Both the position numbers and the translations under genes were made by a program. From assembly GCF_006716125.1 (NCBI RefSeq), contig NZ_VFOM01000001.1, forward strand, positions 1,426,001-1,490,000: DNA of 64,000 bases. The letters run 5' to 3'. Within the stretch, counting starts at the first letter, position 1. Each line of letters starts with the position of its first letter. The stretch is from Homoserinimonas aerilata. GTDB lineage: Bacteria; Actinomycetota; Actinomycetes; Actinomycetales; Microbacteriaceae. This document shows positions 47,171 to 64,000 of this stretch, in pieces. The notes beneath the pieces are model-generated. The model was not told where the DNA came from. It made no database searches and saw only the letters and a program-made list of their open reading frames with translations.

Positions 47171-47204
47171 GATGGCCACCCTGGGGTTACCCAGGGTGGC
47201 CATC
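47171..47204 (-). terminator. Terminator of the rrn operon
   Basis: Perfect 14-bp inverted repeat (GATGGCCACCCTGG at 47171-47184 and partner 47191-47204) with a 6-nt loop directly behind the 5S rRNA, followed on the minus strand by ACACTTTAAC. Confidence 0.85.
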
Positions 47205-47215
47205 AACAAAAGGAG

Positions 47216-47332
47216 TCCGGCGGTGTCCTACTCTCCCACAGGGTCCCCCCTGCAGTACCATCGGCGCAGAGAGTCTTAGCTTCCGGGTTCGGAATGTAAC
47301 CGGGCGTTTCCCTCTCGCTATGGCCGCCGAAA
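47216..47332 (-). rRNA. rrf: 5S rRNA
   Basis: Minus-strand 5' end GTTTCGGCGGCCATAGCGAG and 3' end GGTAGACACCGCC-like pairing of the terminal stem; about 117 nt, with the expected helix and loop pattern (AGGGAAACGCCCGG). Third gene of the rrn operon. Confidence 0.93.
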
Positions 47333-47499
47333 CACTATTGATTTATGTATCGAATCTGTGGCCAGAATCCACCCGCCTCCCCCACAACATGGGGTCGACC
47401 AGGTGTTAGCTGGACGCAGTTCCCGACCGTAAATCGGGAACCACAAAGTGGACGCAAGCAACGCAAATCGTTCGTATTCCAAAAGGAATAAGGTGTTAT

Positions 47500-52590
<5,091 letters not shown>

Positions 52591-52798
52591 AATGTTTGAT
52601 AGCACGAACGACCTAAGCCGAACGGCACATCTAGTGTGTCCCACCACCGGAAATAGGCAGACAAGACACAAGTTTGAAACTGACAAGAACAAATCATTAC
52701 TGACTTGCTTTGTTGTTTAAATGTTTTTCCAAAGGAATCTCCACATCAAACCAAAAGATTCGATGCCGAGGTTTTTGGCATTTGACATAGTGCACGCT

Positions 52799-52816
52799 GT
52801 TGAGTTCTCAAGGATC
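52799..52816 (-). promoter_or_regulatory. boxA-like antitermination/processing element in the rrn leader
   Basis: The minus strand reads ATCCTTGAGAACTCAAC, containing the palindrome TTGAGAACTCAA known from mycobacterial and other actinobacterial rrn leaders. A weaker copy is in the 16S-23S spacer. Confidence 0.65.
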
Positions 52817-52866
52817 GGACGCTCCCGCGCCTCATCTTGCGATTCGGCCTTCGGGGCAACTTCTCT

Positions 52867-52894
52867 ACCCTACCACTTTCAGTGAGCCTGTCAA
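52867..52894 (-). promoter_or_regulatory. rrn promoter (proximal)
   Basis: Minus strand: -35 TTGACA (52894-52889), 16 nt, -10 TAGGGT (52872-52867). About 275 bp upstream of 16S. A strong match to actinobacterial rrn promoters. Confidence 0.8.
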
Positions 52895-53015
52895 ACCAAC
52901 TCGACATCTTCGCGAACCGGCTTCAGCCAGATCCACAACGTCAGTTGGACGCAGAACAACACCCTCGGATTGCTCCGATTCACTCGGAATACACCGAACT
53001 GAGAGTGGGTCTTTC

Positions 53016-53044
53016 ATCCTAATCTCGAACGCGTCGCACTGCAA
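53016..53044 (-). promoter_or_regulatory. rrn promoter (distal)
   Basis: Minus strand: -35 TTGCAG (53044-53039), 17 nt, -10 TAGGAT (53021-53016). About 150 bp upstream of the first promoter. Confidence 0.6.
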
Positions 53045-53257
53045 GAGCGAGCTCCTGCGTGACGGTCATCGTCTGAGACGGGCTTTCACCCAGATCCGCC
53101 ACCCCTTCGGGGCTTCCGGCACTTGGCCGGCCCGCCCTCACGGGGTGACGAATCAGTACTCTACGGACACGAGGCCCTCCGAGGCAAAACGACTTGTCAT
53201 CCCGGGCGTGTCCTGAGCAGAACCCCGATTTAGAGCCTGCATCGGAGTACGTCAGGG

Positions 53258-54883
53258 CTACTCGCAGTAGTCGCCGACATAGGCCGCGATCGACGTGATG
53301 TCATCGGAGCTGTGCACCCCGAGGACATCCCCGCTGCGGTTCGCCGTCTGCAGACTCTGGGCCAAGCCCACGATGCCGTCGACACGGGTGCTGAACGACT
53401 GAACCTGGGCGGATATGCCCTCAGGGGCCACCGGAACCAAGCCCTGCCAGACAGCGCTGTAGTTGGCTATCGCCGGGAGATAACCGTTCGGGTCCTCGAG
53501 CGAAGGCCACCCGAAGTCGGGGTCACCCTCCGCGAAGATCGACGGATACCCCGCCAGGCCCGCACAGAACTCAGCACTCGCCTGAACGACCGAATCGTGG
53601 GCGGCCGCAACCTCGGCAGCCGCGGCACGCTCATCCGCACGCTTCTGCTCCTCAGCCCAGAGGAACGCACCTGCGACCGCGAAGACCAGCGTCATCACCA
53701 CACCGACCGCGATCGCCGCGCGGGCGATGCCCGAAGCCCAGCCCCGATATATCCGCCCCCTCGCCGAAGCGACGAAACCGAGCACGACACCGATCGGGGG
53801 TAGCAGCACGGCAGCGACCAGCGCCACCGTGTCGAGCACCGCGAGGCCGGGTTCCGGCGTCGGCAACTCCGGACGGATCACACCGAGCCGAGGATGCGAG
53901 CGCGCACCCGCGCCCTCCTGTGAAGAGAACCGACCCAGCGCATCCGGCTGCAACCCCGGAGGAAGCGGCGCCGACCCGAGCGGAGAACCAGACTCATCGG
54001 CCGGAACGACGTAGTCGCGATCATCGAATGGGTTCTCAGGAGTGACCCGACCGAGAGCCGACCAGTCGGGGGCTGCGCGGTCAGGCGCGGGAGCCTCCCC
54101 CAGATCGGAGACCTCCGGCAACGAGGTCTGCGGACGAGGGACCGCCCCAGCCTCAGTCGTCGGCTCAGAGAAGAACGCCGGGCCCGGAGCGGCGATGGGC
54201 TCATCGAAAGTCTGACCTGACGAAGCCGACTCCTGCTCGGTGAACGCCGCCGTCTCAGGGAATGCAGAATCCGGATGCGGAGCGGGCCGAGCAGTGAACG
54301 CTGCAGCTTCAGGAACCGCGGGCGGAGGCGGGAAGAACCCGGCGGAAGCGGGCGGAGCGGGCGGAACCTCCGTGGGGGGCGCCGCGGGCGGAGGCTCGGA
54401 CGCCTCAGCGAAATCGAGGCCGAAGTCCGCGAACTCCTCCGTCGCCGAACGGAAACGATCAGGCTGCCGCGGCTCGGCAAAAGGTTCGTCAACAACAGGA
54501 GGCTCGAACGGCGACGGCTCGAACAGAGACGAGAGGGTCGGAGCGGAATCCGGCGGAACCGCAGGAGCTGCCGGAGGGACGGTCGGCAGCGAAGGCTCTG
54601 GGAACGCCGAACCGGGAGCAACCGGCGCAGCGAACGGCTGCGAGAAGACAGGCGGCTGCTGAGTGGCCGGCTCGGGGGCAGCAGGCTGCTGAGCGGTCGG
54701 CTCCTGAGCGCCGGAATCCTGACCGGACTCAGACGCTGCGGCTCCGCGATCCCTCGAGCGCCCGAAAAGCGAACCCGACCTGCGGGCCGACTCCCTCAGT
54801 GCGCGACGATCACGCCGCAACTCGCCACCGGCCGGAGCCTGGTTCAGATCACCCGACTCGGCTCCTGGTGCTTGGTCTTCCAC
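53258..54883 (-). CDS. Pro/Ala-rich membrane protein (DUF4190-like)
   Basis: 541 residues. The first 360 are disordered, rich in Pro, Ala, Glu and Phe (PEPATQQPP-type repeats). Two membrane helices follow (LDTVALVAAVLLPPIGVVLGFVASA and AIAVGVVMTLVFAVAGAFLW) as in DUF4190-type proteins, then a roughly 130-residue extracellular domain with a likely Cys pair (FCAGLAG and DYCE). Start GTG 54883 has GAGGGG 5-6 nt upstream. Function unknown; conserved near tyrS/rrn in relatives. Confidence 0.78.
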   Translation of the reverse strand: MEDQAPGAESGDLNQAPAGGELRRDRRALRESARRSGSLFGRSRDRGAAASESGQDSGAQEPTAQQPAAPEPATQQPPVFSQPFAAPVAPGSAFPEPSLPTVPPAAPAVPPDSAPTLSSLFEPSPFEPPVVDEPFAEPRQPDRFRSATEEFADFGLDFAEASEPPPAAPPTEVPPAPPASAGFFPPPPAVPEAAAFTARPAPHPDSAFPETAAFTEQESASSGQTFDEPIAAPGPAFFSEPTTEAGAVPRPQTSLPEVSDLGEAPAPDRAAPDWSALGRVTPENPFDDRDYVVPADESGSPLGSAPLPPGLQPDALGRFSSQEGAGARSHPRLGVIRPELPTPEPGLAVLDTVALVAAVLLPPIGVVLGFVASARGRIYRGWASGIARAAIAVGVVMTLVFAVAGAFLWAEEQKRADERAAAAEVAAAHDSVVQASAEFCAGLAGYPSIFAEGDPDFGWPSLEDPNGYLPAIANYSAVWQGLVPVAPEGISAQVQSFSTRVDGIVGLAQSLQTANRSGDVLGVHSSDDITSIAAYVGDYCE

Positions 54884-54934
54884 TCGGTCCCCTCGATAGT
54901 TCCGCCCACGATATCAACGCGGGCGAAGCACAGT

Positions 54935-56242
54935 CTAAGCCGCGACGATCCCCGCAAGGGTCTTCTTGCCCCTGCGCAGCACGGCGTAACGCGAGAACAG
55001 AAGGGCCTCGCTCGCCTCCGCCGTCGCATCCGTCACCTTCACATTGTTGAGGTAGACGCCGCCCTGCTCGATCGCCCGCCGCGACTCCCCCAGGCTCGAC
55101 GTCAGCTTCGAATCCACAAGCAACTGGGCCACCGTCACCCCGGCCGACGCCGTGGCAGACGGCAACTCGGCGATGGCCGCCGCAAGCGTCGCCTCATCGA
55201 GCGAGAAGAGATCGCCCTGACCGAAGAGCGCCTGCGCGGCCGCGATCGCAGCCTCCGTCGCCTCGACACCGTGCACGAGCGCCGTCACCTCGAAAGCGAG
55301 AGTGCGCTGCGCCTCACGCCGGAACGGCTCCTTCTCGACCAGCTCGGCGAGCTCCTCGATGCGCTCGCGCCCGAGGAAGGTGAAGATCTTGAGCCGGTCG
55401 ACGACATCAGCGTCGTCGGTGTTCAGCCAGAACTGGTACATCGCGTACGGGCTCGTCAGCGCGGGATCAAGCCAGACGGCATTGCCCTCGCTCTTGCCGA
55501 ACTTCGTGCCATCCGAATTCGTGATCAAAGGCGTGCCGATCGCGTGCACGCTCACACCCTCGGCCTTGTGGATGAGATCGCCGCCACTCGTGAGATTGCC
55601 CCACTGATCGGAACCGCCCGTCTGCAACACGCATCCGTACTGCCGGAACAGCTCGAGGAAATCCATGCCCTGCAACACCTGGTAGCTGAACTCTGTGTAG
55701 CTGATGCCCTCGGAGGAGTTGAGCCTCGCACTGACGGCATCCTTCTTGAGCATGGAACCGACACGGAAGTGCTTGCCCACCTCGCGAAGGAAATCGATCG
55801 CCGACAGCGGCGCAGTCCAGTCGAGGTTGTTCACCAGCCGGGCAGCATTGTCACCCTCGAAGCTGAGGAACCTCGAGACCTGCCCCTGCAGGTATCCGAC
55901 CCACTCGGCGACGACGTCAGGAGTGTTGAGGGTGCGCTCCGCCGTCGGCTTGGGATCGCCGATGAGTCCCGTCGACCCGCCCACCAGAGCCAACGGACGG
56001 TGACCCGCCAGCTGGATGCGACGCAAGAGGAGCAGCTGCACCAGATTGCCGAGATGGAGGCTCGGGGCCGTCGGATCGAAGCCGCAGTAGTAGGTGATCG
56101 GCGGCCCCGCGAGAAGCGCCTTCAGCGCCTCCGCATCCGTCGACACATGGACCAGGCCACGCCACAGCAGCTCCTCCCAGACATCGGGGAACGAGGCATC
56201 GTTGCGCTGGGCGGAGAGGGCGTCTGAGACAGGGATCGGCAC
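54935..56242 (-). CDS. tyrS: Tyrosyl-tRNA synthetase
   Basis: 435 residues. Class I signature HLGN in APSLHLGNLVQLLLLRR, KMSKS equivalent KFGKS in DGTKFGKSEGNAVWLD, tyrosine pocket residues YCGFDPT and QVLQGMDFLELFRQYGC, and the S4-like C-terminal domain. GTG 56242 starts the ORF, weak ribosome-binding site. Charges tRNA-Tyr in the cytosol. Confidence 0.96.
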   Translation of the reverse strand: MPIPVSDALSAQRNDASFPDVWEELLWRGLVHVSTDAEALKALLAGPPITYYCGFDPTAPSLHLGNLVQLLLLRRIQLAGHRPLALVGGSTGLIGDPKPTAERTLNTPDVVAEWVGYLQGQVSRFLSFEGDNAARLVNNLDWTAPLSAIDFLREVGKHFRVGSMLKKDAVSARLNSSEGISYTEFSYQVLQGMDFLELFRQYGCVLQTGGSDQWGNLTSGGDLIHKAEGVSVHAIGTPLITNSDGTKFGKSEGNAVWLDPALTSPYAMYQFWLNTDDADVVDRLKIFTFLGRERIEELAELVEKEPFRREAQRTLAFEVTALVHGVEATEAAIAAAQALFGQGDLFSLDEATLAAAIAELPSATASAGVTVAQLLVDSKLTSSLGESRRAIEQGGVYLNNVKVTDATAEASEALLFSRYAVLRRGKKTLAGIVAA

Positions 56243-56317
56243 GGATTCAAGGCTACCGGAGGATCAGTCGCCCCAGCGGCGCGACCGGAAGCCTGCCACT
56301 CCCGGCCGCGACCATCG

Positions 56318-57706
56318 TCAGGCCCGCTCGGGATGCCTCAGCACGCGCGTCGTCACGGATCGGGTCACCATCACCGCACAGGCGACGAGACCGATGCCCA
56401 GCGCGAACGCCGCAGCAATGACCACGAGCGACAACGGAGCCGTGATCAGCGTCCACCCTGCGAGCGGGAACACGAGCAGGGCACCCAGCCCAGCCGAGCC
56501 GAGCGACACCCAGCACAGCGGAACCATGATCGCCCTCGCCCTCGCACCCTCCAACACCGAACGAGGAGTACCGACCCGATCGAGGTTGACGTACAGATCT
56601 CGTCGGTCGAGAATGGCGGCCGCCTGATTCACCCCCACAGAACAGGCCACCATGAGGAACGACGCGACAAGAGTGATCAGCACGCCCGTGCGAACATCGC
56701 CGAAGAATACAACCTCATCCGGGCCACCCGAATCTCCGAGCGTGTCAAGGAAGGCGATACCCGTGCCCGCGACCACCGCGACAAAACTCGTCATCGCGAG
56801 ACCGCTCACCTGCCTCCATGCCGCCAGCGGTGCCTCCAGAATCGTGCGGGCAGCAATGAGGCGAGTCGCTGTGCGGGCACGGGAGACCTGCACCTTCGCG
56901 ACAAGCCAGATCACCCACGGACCGATCAGACCCAGCACCCCCACCCCGATCGCGAATGCAATGCCGATCGCAAGAACAACGGCGGCATAGCTGGGAAGCA
57001 CCCCGAGGCTCGTGAGCACCACAACGGCCACCGTGATGACGACCCCGCCGATGAGCCCACGCAACCAACTCAAGCGCGGCGCCGTCTGCTTCATGCGCAC
57101 ACCGAGCGGCGAGATGACCACCTTGCGCAGCCCGATCGCCGCGCTGACCGCAGCAAGCGACACAACGGCGACCACCACAAGAGCCACCACCCACGGCGGA
57201 AGCATCAGAGAACCCGCCCCGATCGCCTCCCCGCCGAAATGAATCAACCCGACAAGAGGGCTCGCGAGCAGGTAGAGGGCAACGCCCACGACCGCGCCGA
57301 CCGCAGCCACGAGCACCGACTCCAGAACGGTGATGCGCACGACATGGGCGGCCGTCGCGCCCAGCAATCGGAGCGTGGCCAGCCGGTCGTCACGCCGACG
57401 AGCCGAAAGACGAGCGGCAGCACCGCTCAGACCCAGAAGCGGGACCACGAGAAGCGCGAGCGCCAGCGCGCTGAGGAGACGGTACGTGCCAGTGAAGTCG
57501 GCGGGCGGCCACGACCAGAACATGACACCACCACCCGCGACGATCAGCAGAAGCGCCGTCGTCACAGCGAAAGCAACAACCGGCAGGGCGAGGGTCGCAG
57601 CGGAATCGGCGCTCGGGCGGGCGAGCATCCAGGTGATCCGCGCGATCGGGGCAGGACGCCTCACCCGAGGCAGAGGCGCCGGGGAATTCACGGTGAGGGC
57701 GCTCAT
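56318..57706 (-). CDS. ABC transporter permease (FtsX/MacB-like)
   Basis: 462 residues with ten or so membrane helices; the first external region is short, and the FtsX-like motif RRDDRLATLRLLGAT lies between helices (about residue 105). FtsX-fold domains occur in both halves. It overlaps the ATPase gene by 4 bp (ATGA), so the two form an exporter. The substrate is unknown; lipid or peptide export is typical of the family. Confidence 0.87.
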   Translation of the reverse strand: MSALTVNSPAPLPRVRRPAPIARITWMLARPSADSAATLALPVVAFAVTTALLLIVAGGGVMFWSWPPADFTGTYRLLSALALALLVVPLLGLSGAAARLSARRRDDRLATLRLLGATAAHVVRITVLESVLVAAVGAVVGVALYLLASPLVGLIHFGGEAIGAGSLMLPPWVVALVVVAVVSLAAVSAAIGLRKVVISPLGVRMKQTAPRLSWLRGLIGGVVITVAVVVLTSLGVLPSYAAVVLAIGIAFAIGVGVLGLIGPWVIWLVAKVQVSRARTATRLIAARTILEAPLAAWRQVSGLAMTSFVAVVAGTGIAFLDTLGDSGGPDEVVFFGDVRTGVLITLVASFLMVACSVGVNQAAAILDRRDLYVNLDRVGTPRSVLEGARARAIMVPLCWVSLGSAGLGALLVFPLAGWTLITAPLSLVVIAAAFALGIGLVACAVMVTRSVTTRVLRHPERA

Positions 57707-58443
57707 GAACGGGCCGCCGCATCCGTCGTCACTGCACTCGCATCAGACACGTGCTCGATCCGGCCGTCCCTGAGGCGGATGATGCGCGAACAGCGGGCCG
57801 CCACCTGCTCGTCATGGGTCACCACGACCAATGCGCGACTGCCATCAGCGGCAACACCGAGCAGCGCCGTCATCACCTCGAAAGAAGTGACGGAATCAAG
57901 AGCGCCGGTCGGCTCATCGGCGAAGACGATCGTGGCGCCCGTCACCTGCGCGCGAGCGATCGCCACACGCTGCGCCTGACCGCCGGAGAGCTCGCCGATA
58001 CGGCGGCGCTCCAGACCCGCAAGCCCGAGAGCGGCAAGCCAGCTCGTGGCCTGCGCCTCCGCGGCAGCCCGAGGCTGCCCCGCGAGCAGCAATGGCAACG
58101 CGGCATTCTCCACAACTGTCAACTCGGGAATCAGGAGCCCCTGCTGGAACACGAAACCGAACTCCTCACGCCGAAGACGAGACCGCTCGGCCTCCCCCAA
58201 TGCGCTCACGTTCACGGGGATCGGGCCGGTCGCGACGGTCACCTCCCCGCTCGTCGGCGTGATGATGCCGGCGAGCACATGCAGCAGGCTCGTCTTGCCT
58301 GACCCCGACGGCCCCATGATGGCGACAGACTCCCCCGGCTGGACAGCGAGACTCACCCCATCGAGGGCGGGCGTCTCGGCATAGCGAACGCTGATTCGAG
58401 ACGCAGTGAGAAGAGGTGTTGATTCGGAGGCAGAAATGTTCAT
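57703..58443 (-). CDS. ABC transporter ATP-binding protein (MacB/LolD-like)
   Basis: 246 residues. Walker A MGPSGSGKTSLLH, signature LSGGQAQRVAIARA, Walker B IVFADEPTGALDS, H-loop THDEQ. It belongs to the LolD/MacB group that pairs with FtsX-like permeases. Start ATG 58443 has GAGG 8 nt upstream. Confidence 0.93.
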   Translation of the reverse strand: MNISASESTPLLTASRISVRYAETPALDGVSLAVQPGESVAIMGPSGSGKTSLLHVLAGIITPTSGEVTVATGPIPVNVSALGEAERSRLRREEFGFVFQQGLLIPELTVVENAALPLLLAGQPRAAAEAQATSWLAALGLAGLERRRIGELSGGQAQRVAIARAQVTGATIVFADEPTGALDSVTSFEVMTALLGVAADGSRALVVVTHDEQVAARCSRIIRLRDGRIEHVSDASAVTTDAAARS

Positions 58444-58499
58444 GCCACCAGCCTCGCCACAGGAGGAACGCCGCACATCGGCCAGGAGATGCAGTCAGC

Positions 58500-59117
58500 T
58501 CATCCCAGCGATGTATTCCTCCGCTTCGGCACATGCCGCTTGTAAGGCGACACCGTGGGGTCGCCCGGAATCAAGAAGCGCCACGGGAAATCATCCGTGC
58601 CACCTGCGCCGGACACGCCCGTGCGTGCGCTCGTCTCGTAAGGCGACGGCTGGCGTGCAAGCTCGAGCCGCACACGCGACGACGCGAGATCCGCTCCCCC
58701 ATCGGCCAACGTGATGCCCAGCGCCACACACAGGCGCCCCGGCCCGCGGGCGAGATCCGCATCCACGCGCGAACTTGCACGACGAGACCTGGCCACCTCG
58801 ACACCCTCAACGATCTCGCCGGCGCGCAGCAGACATCCGGATGCCGTGCCCTCCGTCGCGCAGACCACATTCGCGCACGTGTGCATGCCGTAGGTGAAAT
58901 ACGTGTACAGATGCCCCGCCTCGCCGAACATCACCGCGTTACGTGCCGTGCGGCCACGAAACGCGTGCGAACCCGGATCCTGCGCGCCGTGATACGCCTC
59001 CACCTCGGAGATGCGCAGCACCACCCTGCCCTCAGGAGAATCGACGCTCAGCAAGGAACCCAGCAGGAGCGGGGCGACCTCTACCGCGGGGAGGGAGAGA
59101 GCTTCGCGGTCGAACAC
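58500..59117 (-). CDS. 3-methyladenine DNA glycosylase (Aag/Mpg type)
   Basis: 205 residues. Typical Aag stretches: LLGSLLSVDSPEGRVVLRISEVEAYHG, DPGSHAFRGRTARNAVMFGEAGHLYTYFTYGMH and GPGRLCVALGI. It excises alkylated purines. GTG 59117 is preceded by AAGGAG at 7 nt spacing. It stands alone between the ABC operon and argH. Confidence 0.92.
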   Translation of the reverse strand: MFDREALSLPAVEVAPLLLGSLLSVDSPEGRVVLRISEVEAYHGAQDPGSHAFRGRTARNAVMFGEAGHLYTYFTYGMHTCANVVCATEGTASGCLLRAGEIVEGVEVARSRRASSRVDADLARGPGRLCVALGITLADGGADLASSRVRLELARQPSPYETSARTGVSGAGGTDDFPWRFLIPGDPTVSPYKRHVPKRRNTSLG

Positions 59118-59157
59118 TTTGGGGCTCCTTGGTTTCGATACGGCCGCGGGCGGCCTG

Positions 59158-61586
<2,429 letters not shown>

Positions 61587-61590
<4 letters not shown>

Positions 61591-62774
61591 ACGACCGCCT
61601 CCAGCGCCTTCTGGAAGAGCGCCTCGAACTCGGTGAGCTCCTGCTCGCCCACGATCAGAGGCGGCGCGATGCGGATGCTGGACTCGTTCGCGGCATTCAC
61701 GATCAGGCCGGCCTCCAACGCAGCGGCAGCAACCCTGCCCGCGACGGGCTCCGTGAGACCGACGCCGATGAGCAGGCCGCGACCGCGCACCTCCGCGACC
61801 AGCGGCGACTCCATCGAGGTGATGATCTCGCGCAACTGATTGCCACGCAGAACAGCGTTGTCGATGAGATCGGCACGCTCGATCTCAGCGATCACCGCGT
61901 TGGCTGCAGCCGTCACGAGCGGATTGCCACCGAAGGTGCTGCCATGGCTGCCCCTGTGGAAGAGATCGGATGCGCCACCGAAGGTCACGAGGGCGCTGAG
62001 CGGGAGACCGCCGGCGATCCCCTTCGCAATGGCCACCGCATCCGGGGTAATGCCGAACTGCTGGTATGTGAACCAGGTGCCGGTGCGGCCGACACCCGTC
62101 TGGATCTCGTCGAGGATCAGCAGCGCACCATGCTCCTGCGTCAGCTCGCGGGCGCGCACGACGAAGCCCTCTGGCAGGTCGACGACGCCGGCCTCGCCCT
62201 TGATCGGCTCGAACACGACAGCAGCAACGGTGTCGTCGATCGTCGCCTCGAGTGCCTCGACCGTCGCCTCGATGTGCTCGACGCCACTCAACAGCGGCAC
62301 GAAGGGATCACGGATGGCCGCCTTGCCCGTCAGAGACAGCGCCCCCATGGTTCTGCCGTGGAAGGAGTTCGTGAGGGCGATGATGCGGGTGCGGCGTCCG
62401 CCGTCGTTGTTGAGACGCGCCAGCTTGAATGCCGCCTCCATGGCCTCCGCGCCCGAATTGCCGAAGTACACCCGGCCGGCGGCACCCGCGCCGGTGATGC
62501 GGCGCAGCTTCTCGGCCAGCTCGAGCTGCGGAGGCGTGGCGAAGTAGTTCGACACGTGCGCGAGGGTGGAGATCTGGCTCGTCACGGCGTCGACGATCGC
62601 CGGATGTGCATGGCCGAGCGAGTTCACCGCAATGCCCGCAAGGAAGTCGAGGTATCGCTTACCGTCGACGCCCCAGACGTGGCAGCCCTCGCCGCGCTCG
62701 AGCATCGCCAACGGCGTCGCATGGGAGCCCATCATGGCCTCACCGAATCTGCTGACCCACTTCTGATCTTCCAC
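61587..62774 (-). CDS. argD: Acetylornithine aminotransferase
   Basis: 395 residues, class III PLP enzyme. PLP Lys in AIAKGIAGGLPLSALVTF, glycine-rich region GNSGAEAMEAAFKLAR and EIQTGVGRTGTWFTYQ. It transfers the amino group to N-acetylglutamate semialdehyde. GTG 62774 overlaps the argB stop by 1 nt. Confidence 0.96.
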
Positions 62775-63736
62775 TACTGTGCCTTTGCGTCTGGTACTGA
62801 AACGGATGGTGATGGTTCGAGGAGTGAGGCATCCGGCACGACCTCCGTGCCGATACCGGTGCCCCTGAAGATCTCGAGCAGGATCGAATGCGGGATCCGC
62901 CCGTCGATGATGGCGGCCTTGTCGACCCCGCCGTTGACGGCCTCGAGGCAGGCACCGATCTTGGGGATCATCCCCGACTCCAGTGACGGAAGCAGCTCCT
63001 CAAGCTCCGAGACGGTGATTCGGGAAACGAGCGAGTCACGGTCGGGCCAGTCGGCGTAGAGACCCGTGACGTCGGTGAGCACCACGAGCTTGGCCGCACC
63101 CAGCGCAACAGCGACCGCGGCAGCGGCCGAGTCGGCATTCACATTGAGCAGCTGACCCGGCACATCGCCATCCGGCGCGACCGACGAGACCACGGGGATG
63201 CGACCGGCATCGAGCAGACCATGCAGGATGGCCGGATCGACTCCGACGACCTCGCCGACAAGACCCAGGTCGACCTCCTCGCCGTCGACGACCGTGCCCC
63301 GGCGCCGACCGCGGAACATGCCCTCGGTCTCTCCCGAGAGCGCCTGCGCCAGCGATTCCCCGCCGGAGGCATGCTCGTCGATCAGCTGGACCAGCTCGTG
63401 GCTCACCTGCGTCGTGAGCACCTCACGCACGACGTCGATCGCCTCCGGGCTCGTCACGCGCAGGCCACCACGGAATTCGCTGTGGATGCCACGGCGCTTC
63501 AGCTCCGCCGAGATCTGCGGCCCACCGCCGTGCACCACGACAGGGCGGATGCCCACATGGTGCAGGTAGACCATGTCCTCAGCGAATGCCCGCTTGAGAT
63601 CGTCGTCGACCATCGCGTTGCCGCCGAACTTCACGACGATCACACGCCCCCGGAACCGTTTCAGCCAGGGCAGAGACTCGATGAGCGTGGCCGCGCGCAG
63701 CGCATTCAGCTCCTGGGGCTCCTGTGACGTGGCCAT
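62774..63736 (-). CDS. argB: Acetylglutamate kinase
   Basis: 320 residues. Substrate loop [32 protein letters not shown] near the N terminus, [31 protein letters not shown], and [16 protein letters not shown]. It phosphorylates N-acetylglutamate and is the usual target of arginine inhibition. ATG 63736 overlaps the argJ stop by 1 nt. Confidence 0.96.
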   Translation of the reverse strand: MATSQEPQELNALRAATLIESLPWLKRFRGRVIVVKFGGNAMVDDDLKRAFAEDMVYLHHVGIRPVVVHGGGPQISAELKRRGIHSEFRGGLRVTSPEAIDVVREVLTTQVSHELVQLIDEHASGGESLAQALSGETEGMFRGRRRGTVVDGEEVDLGLVGEVVGVDPAILHGLLDAGRIPVVSSVAPDGDVPGQLLNVNADSAAAAVAVALGAAKLVVLTDVTGLYADWPDRDSLVSRITVSELEELLPSLESGMIPKIGACLEAVNGGVDKAAIIDGRIPHSILLEIFRGTGIGTEVVPDASLLEPSPSVSVPDAKAQ

Positions 63737-64000
63737 CAGCTGGAGTACGCGCTGTTCTCATGCACATAATCGTGCGTGAGGTCGTTGGTGAAGATCGTCG
63801 CGGCCGCCGCGCCCACCTTCAGATCGATGGCCAGATGCACGGCGCGCGGCGTAAGGTCCACCAGCTCGCGGGGCTGGTCGGGCTCGCCCGCATGGCAGAC
63901 CCTCACACCGTTCATGCTCACATCGACCTCATAGGGGTCGAAGGCCGCCGCAGTGGTGCCGATCGCAGACAGCACACGGCCCCAGTTGGGGTCGTTACCG
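63736..64000 (-). CDS. argJ: Glutamate N-acetyltransferase/ornithine acetyltransferase (partial, C-terminal part)
   Basis: About 88 residues of the C-terminal part, running off the right edge. The end [31 protein letters not shown] is the conserved ArgJ tail (VHENSAYSS). It recycles the acetyl group between acetylornithine and glutamate. Confidence 0.93.
   Translation of the reverse strand, partial: GNDPNWGRVLSAIGTTAAAFDPYEVDVSMNGVRVCHAGEPDQPRELVDLTPRAVHLAIDLKVGAAAATIFTNDLTHDYVHENSAYSS

Larger units (their letters stand above)
52591..53257 (-). other. rrn upstream region (no gene)
   Basis: About 670 bp between the 16S 5' end and the Pro/Ala-rich gene. It holds the two promoters and the boxA-like leader element, plus a GCCCCGAAGGGGTGGC hairpin (minus strand) near 53103 that may end the upstream mRNA. 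A 138-residue plus-strand frame here has no coding features. Confidence 0.7.

Noticed and set aside
52800..53216. 138-residue plus-strand frame upstream of 16S rRNA
   Set aside because: It overlaps the rrn promoter region and leader; such frames are usual artefacts there.

Overview
The window comes from a high-GC actinobacterium, most likely a member of the Microbacteriaceae. The evidence is the GTG starts, the tightly overlapping operons, a 16S-23S spacer without tRNAs, and the housekeeping order der-cmk-tyrA-rluB-scpB-scpA-parA-xerD-NUDIX-pyrG-recN-nadK-tlyA-HAD-rrn-tyrS-argHFDBJ, which is typical of actinobacterial chromosomes. The genus cannot be fixed from the sequence by eye.

Region 1 (1-21420) is accessory. 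It opens with an envelope cluster: an ABC-2 type permease, a lipoprotein, an OmpR-type two-component pair, a PepSY protein and a PAP2 phosphatase. A metal-handling block follows: ArsR plus a P1B-4 metal ATPase, a thioredoxin-like [2Fe-2S] protein, a DUF305 membrane protein, a Cys-rich Csp-type copper store behind a CsoR-like site, a YkvA-like protein and an extra Lgt. Next come a second ArsR with an MFS exporter, then a CmtR-like ArsR divergent from an ACR3/BASS-type carrier and co-transcribed with a CDF transporter and a small ERRCC protein. After a broken IstB fragment there is a conjugative-element end: TraG/VirD4-type coupling protein, an SSB-like protein, a DUF4913-like protein, an excisionase and a tyrosine integrase, ending at tRNA-Pro(GGG). 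A 44-bp piece of this tRNA is repeated 91 bp further on as a degenerate second tRNA.

Region 2 (21500-29390) holds a double-domain TetR regulator, a fadA-fadB beta-oxidation pair, a NUDIX hydrolase, a luciferase-like flavin oxidoreductase and a class C beta-lactamase-like protein whose catalytic Lys position is Asn.

Region 3 (29397-47044, all minus strand) is a dense housekeeping run covering ribosome assembly (der, rluB, tlyA), nucleotide and cofactor synthesis (cmk, pyrG, nadK), tyrosine synthesis (tyrA), chromosome segregation (parA, scpA, scpB, xerD) and repair (recN). It includes one apparently frameshifted secreted/membrane-anchored gene at 36099-37284.

Region 4 (47170-53050) is one rrn operon on the minus strand (16S-23S-5S) with two recognisable promoters, a boxA-like leader element repeated in the 16S-23S spacer, and a strong terminator hairpin.

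Region 5 (53258-64000, minus) carries a Pro/Ala-rich membrane protein, tyrS, an ABC transporter pair, a 3-methyladenine DNA glycosylase and the arginine genes argJ(partial)-B-D-F-H, without argR or argG between argF and argH.

The most notable observation is that all three ArsR genes of the island have a palindromic operator lying on the start codon, with a -10-like hexamer exactly 6 nt before the ATG, which predicts leaderless, self-repressed transcripts.
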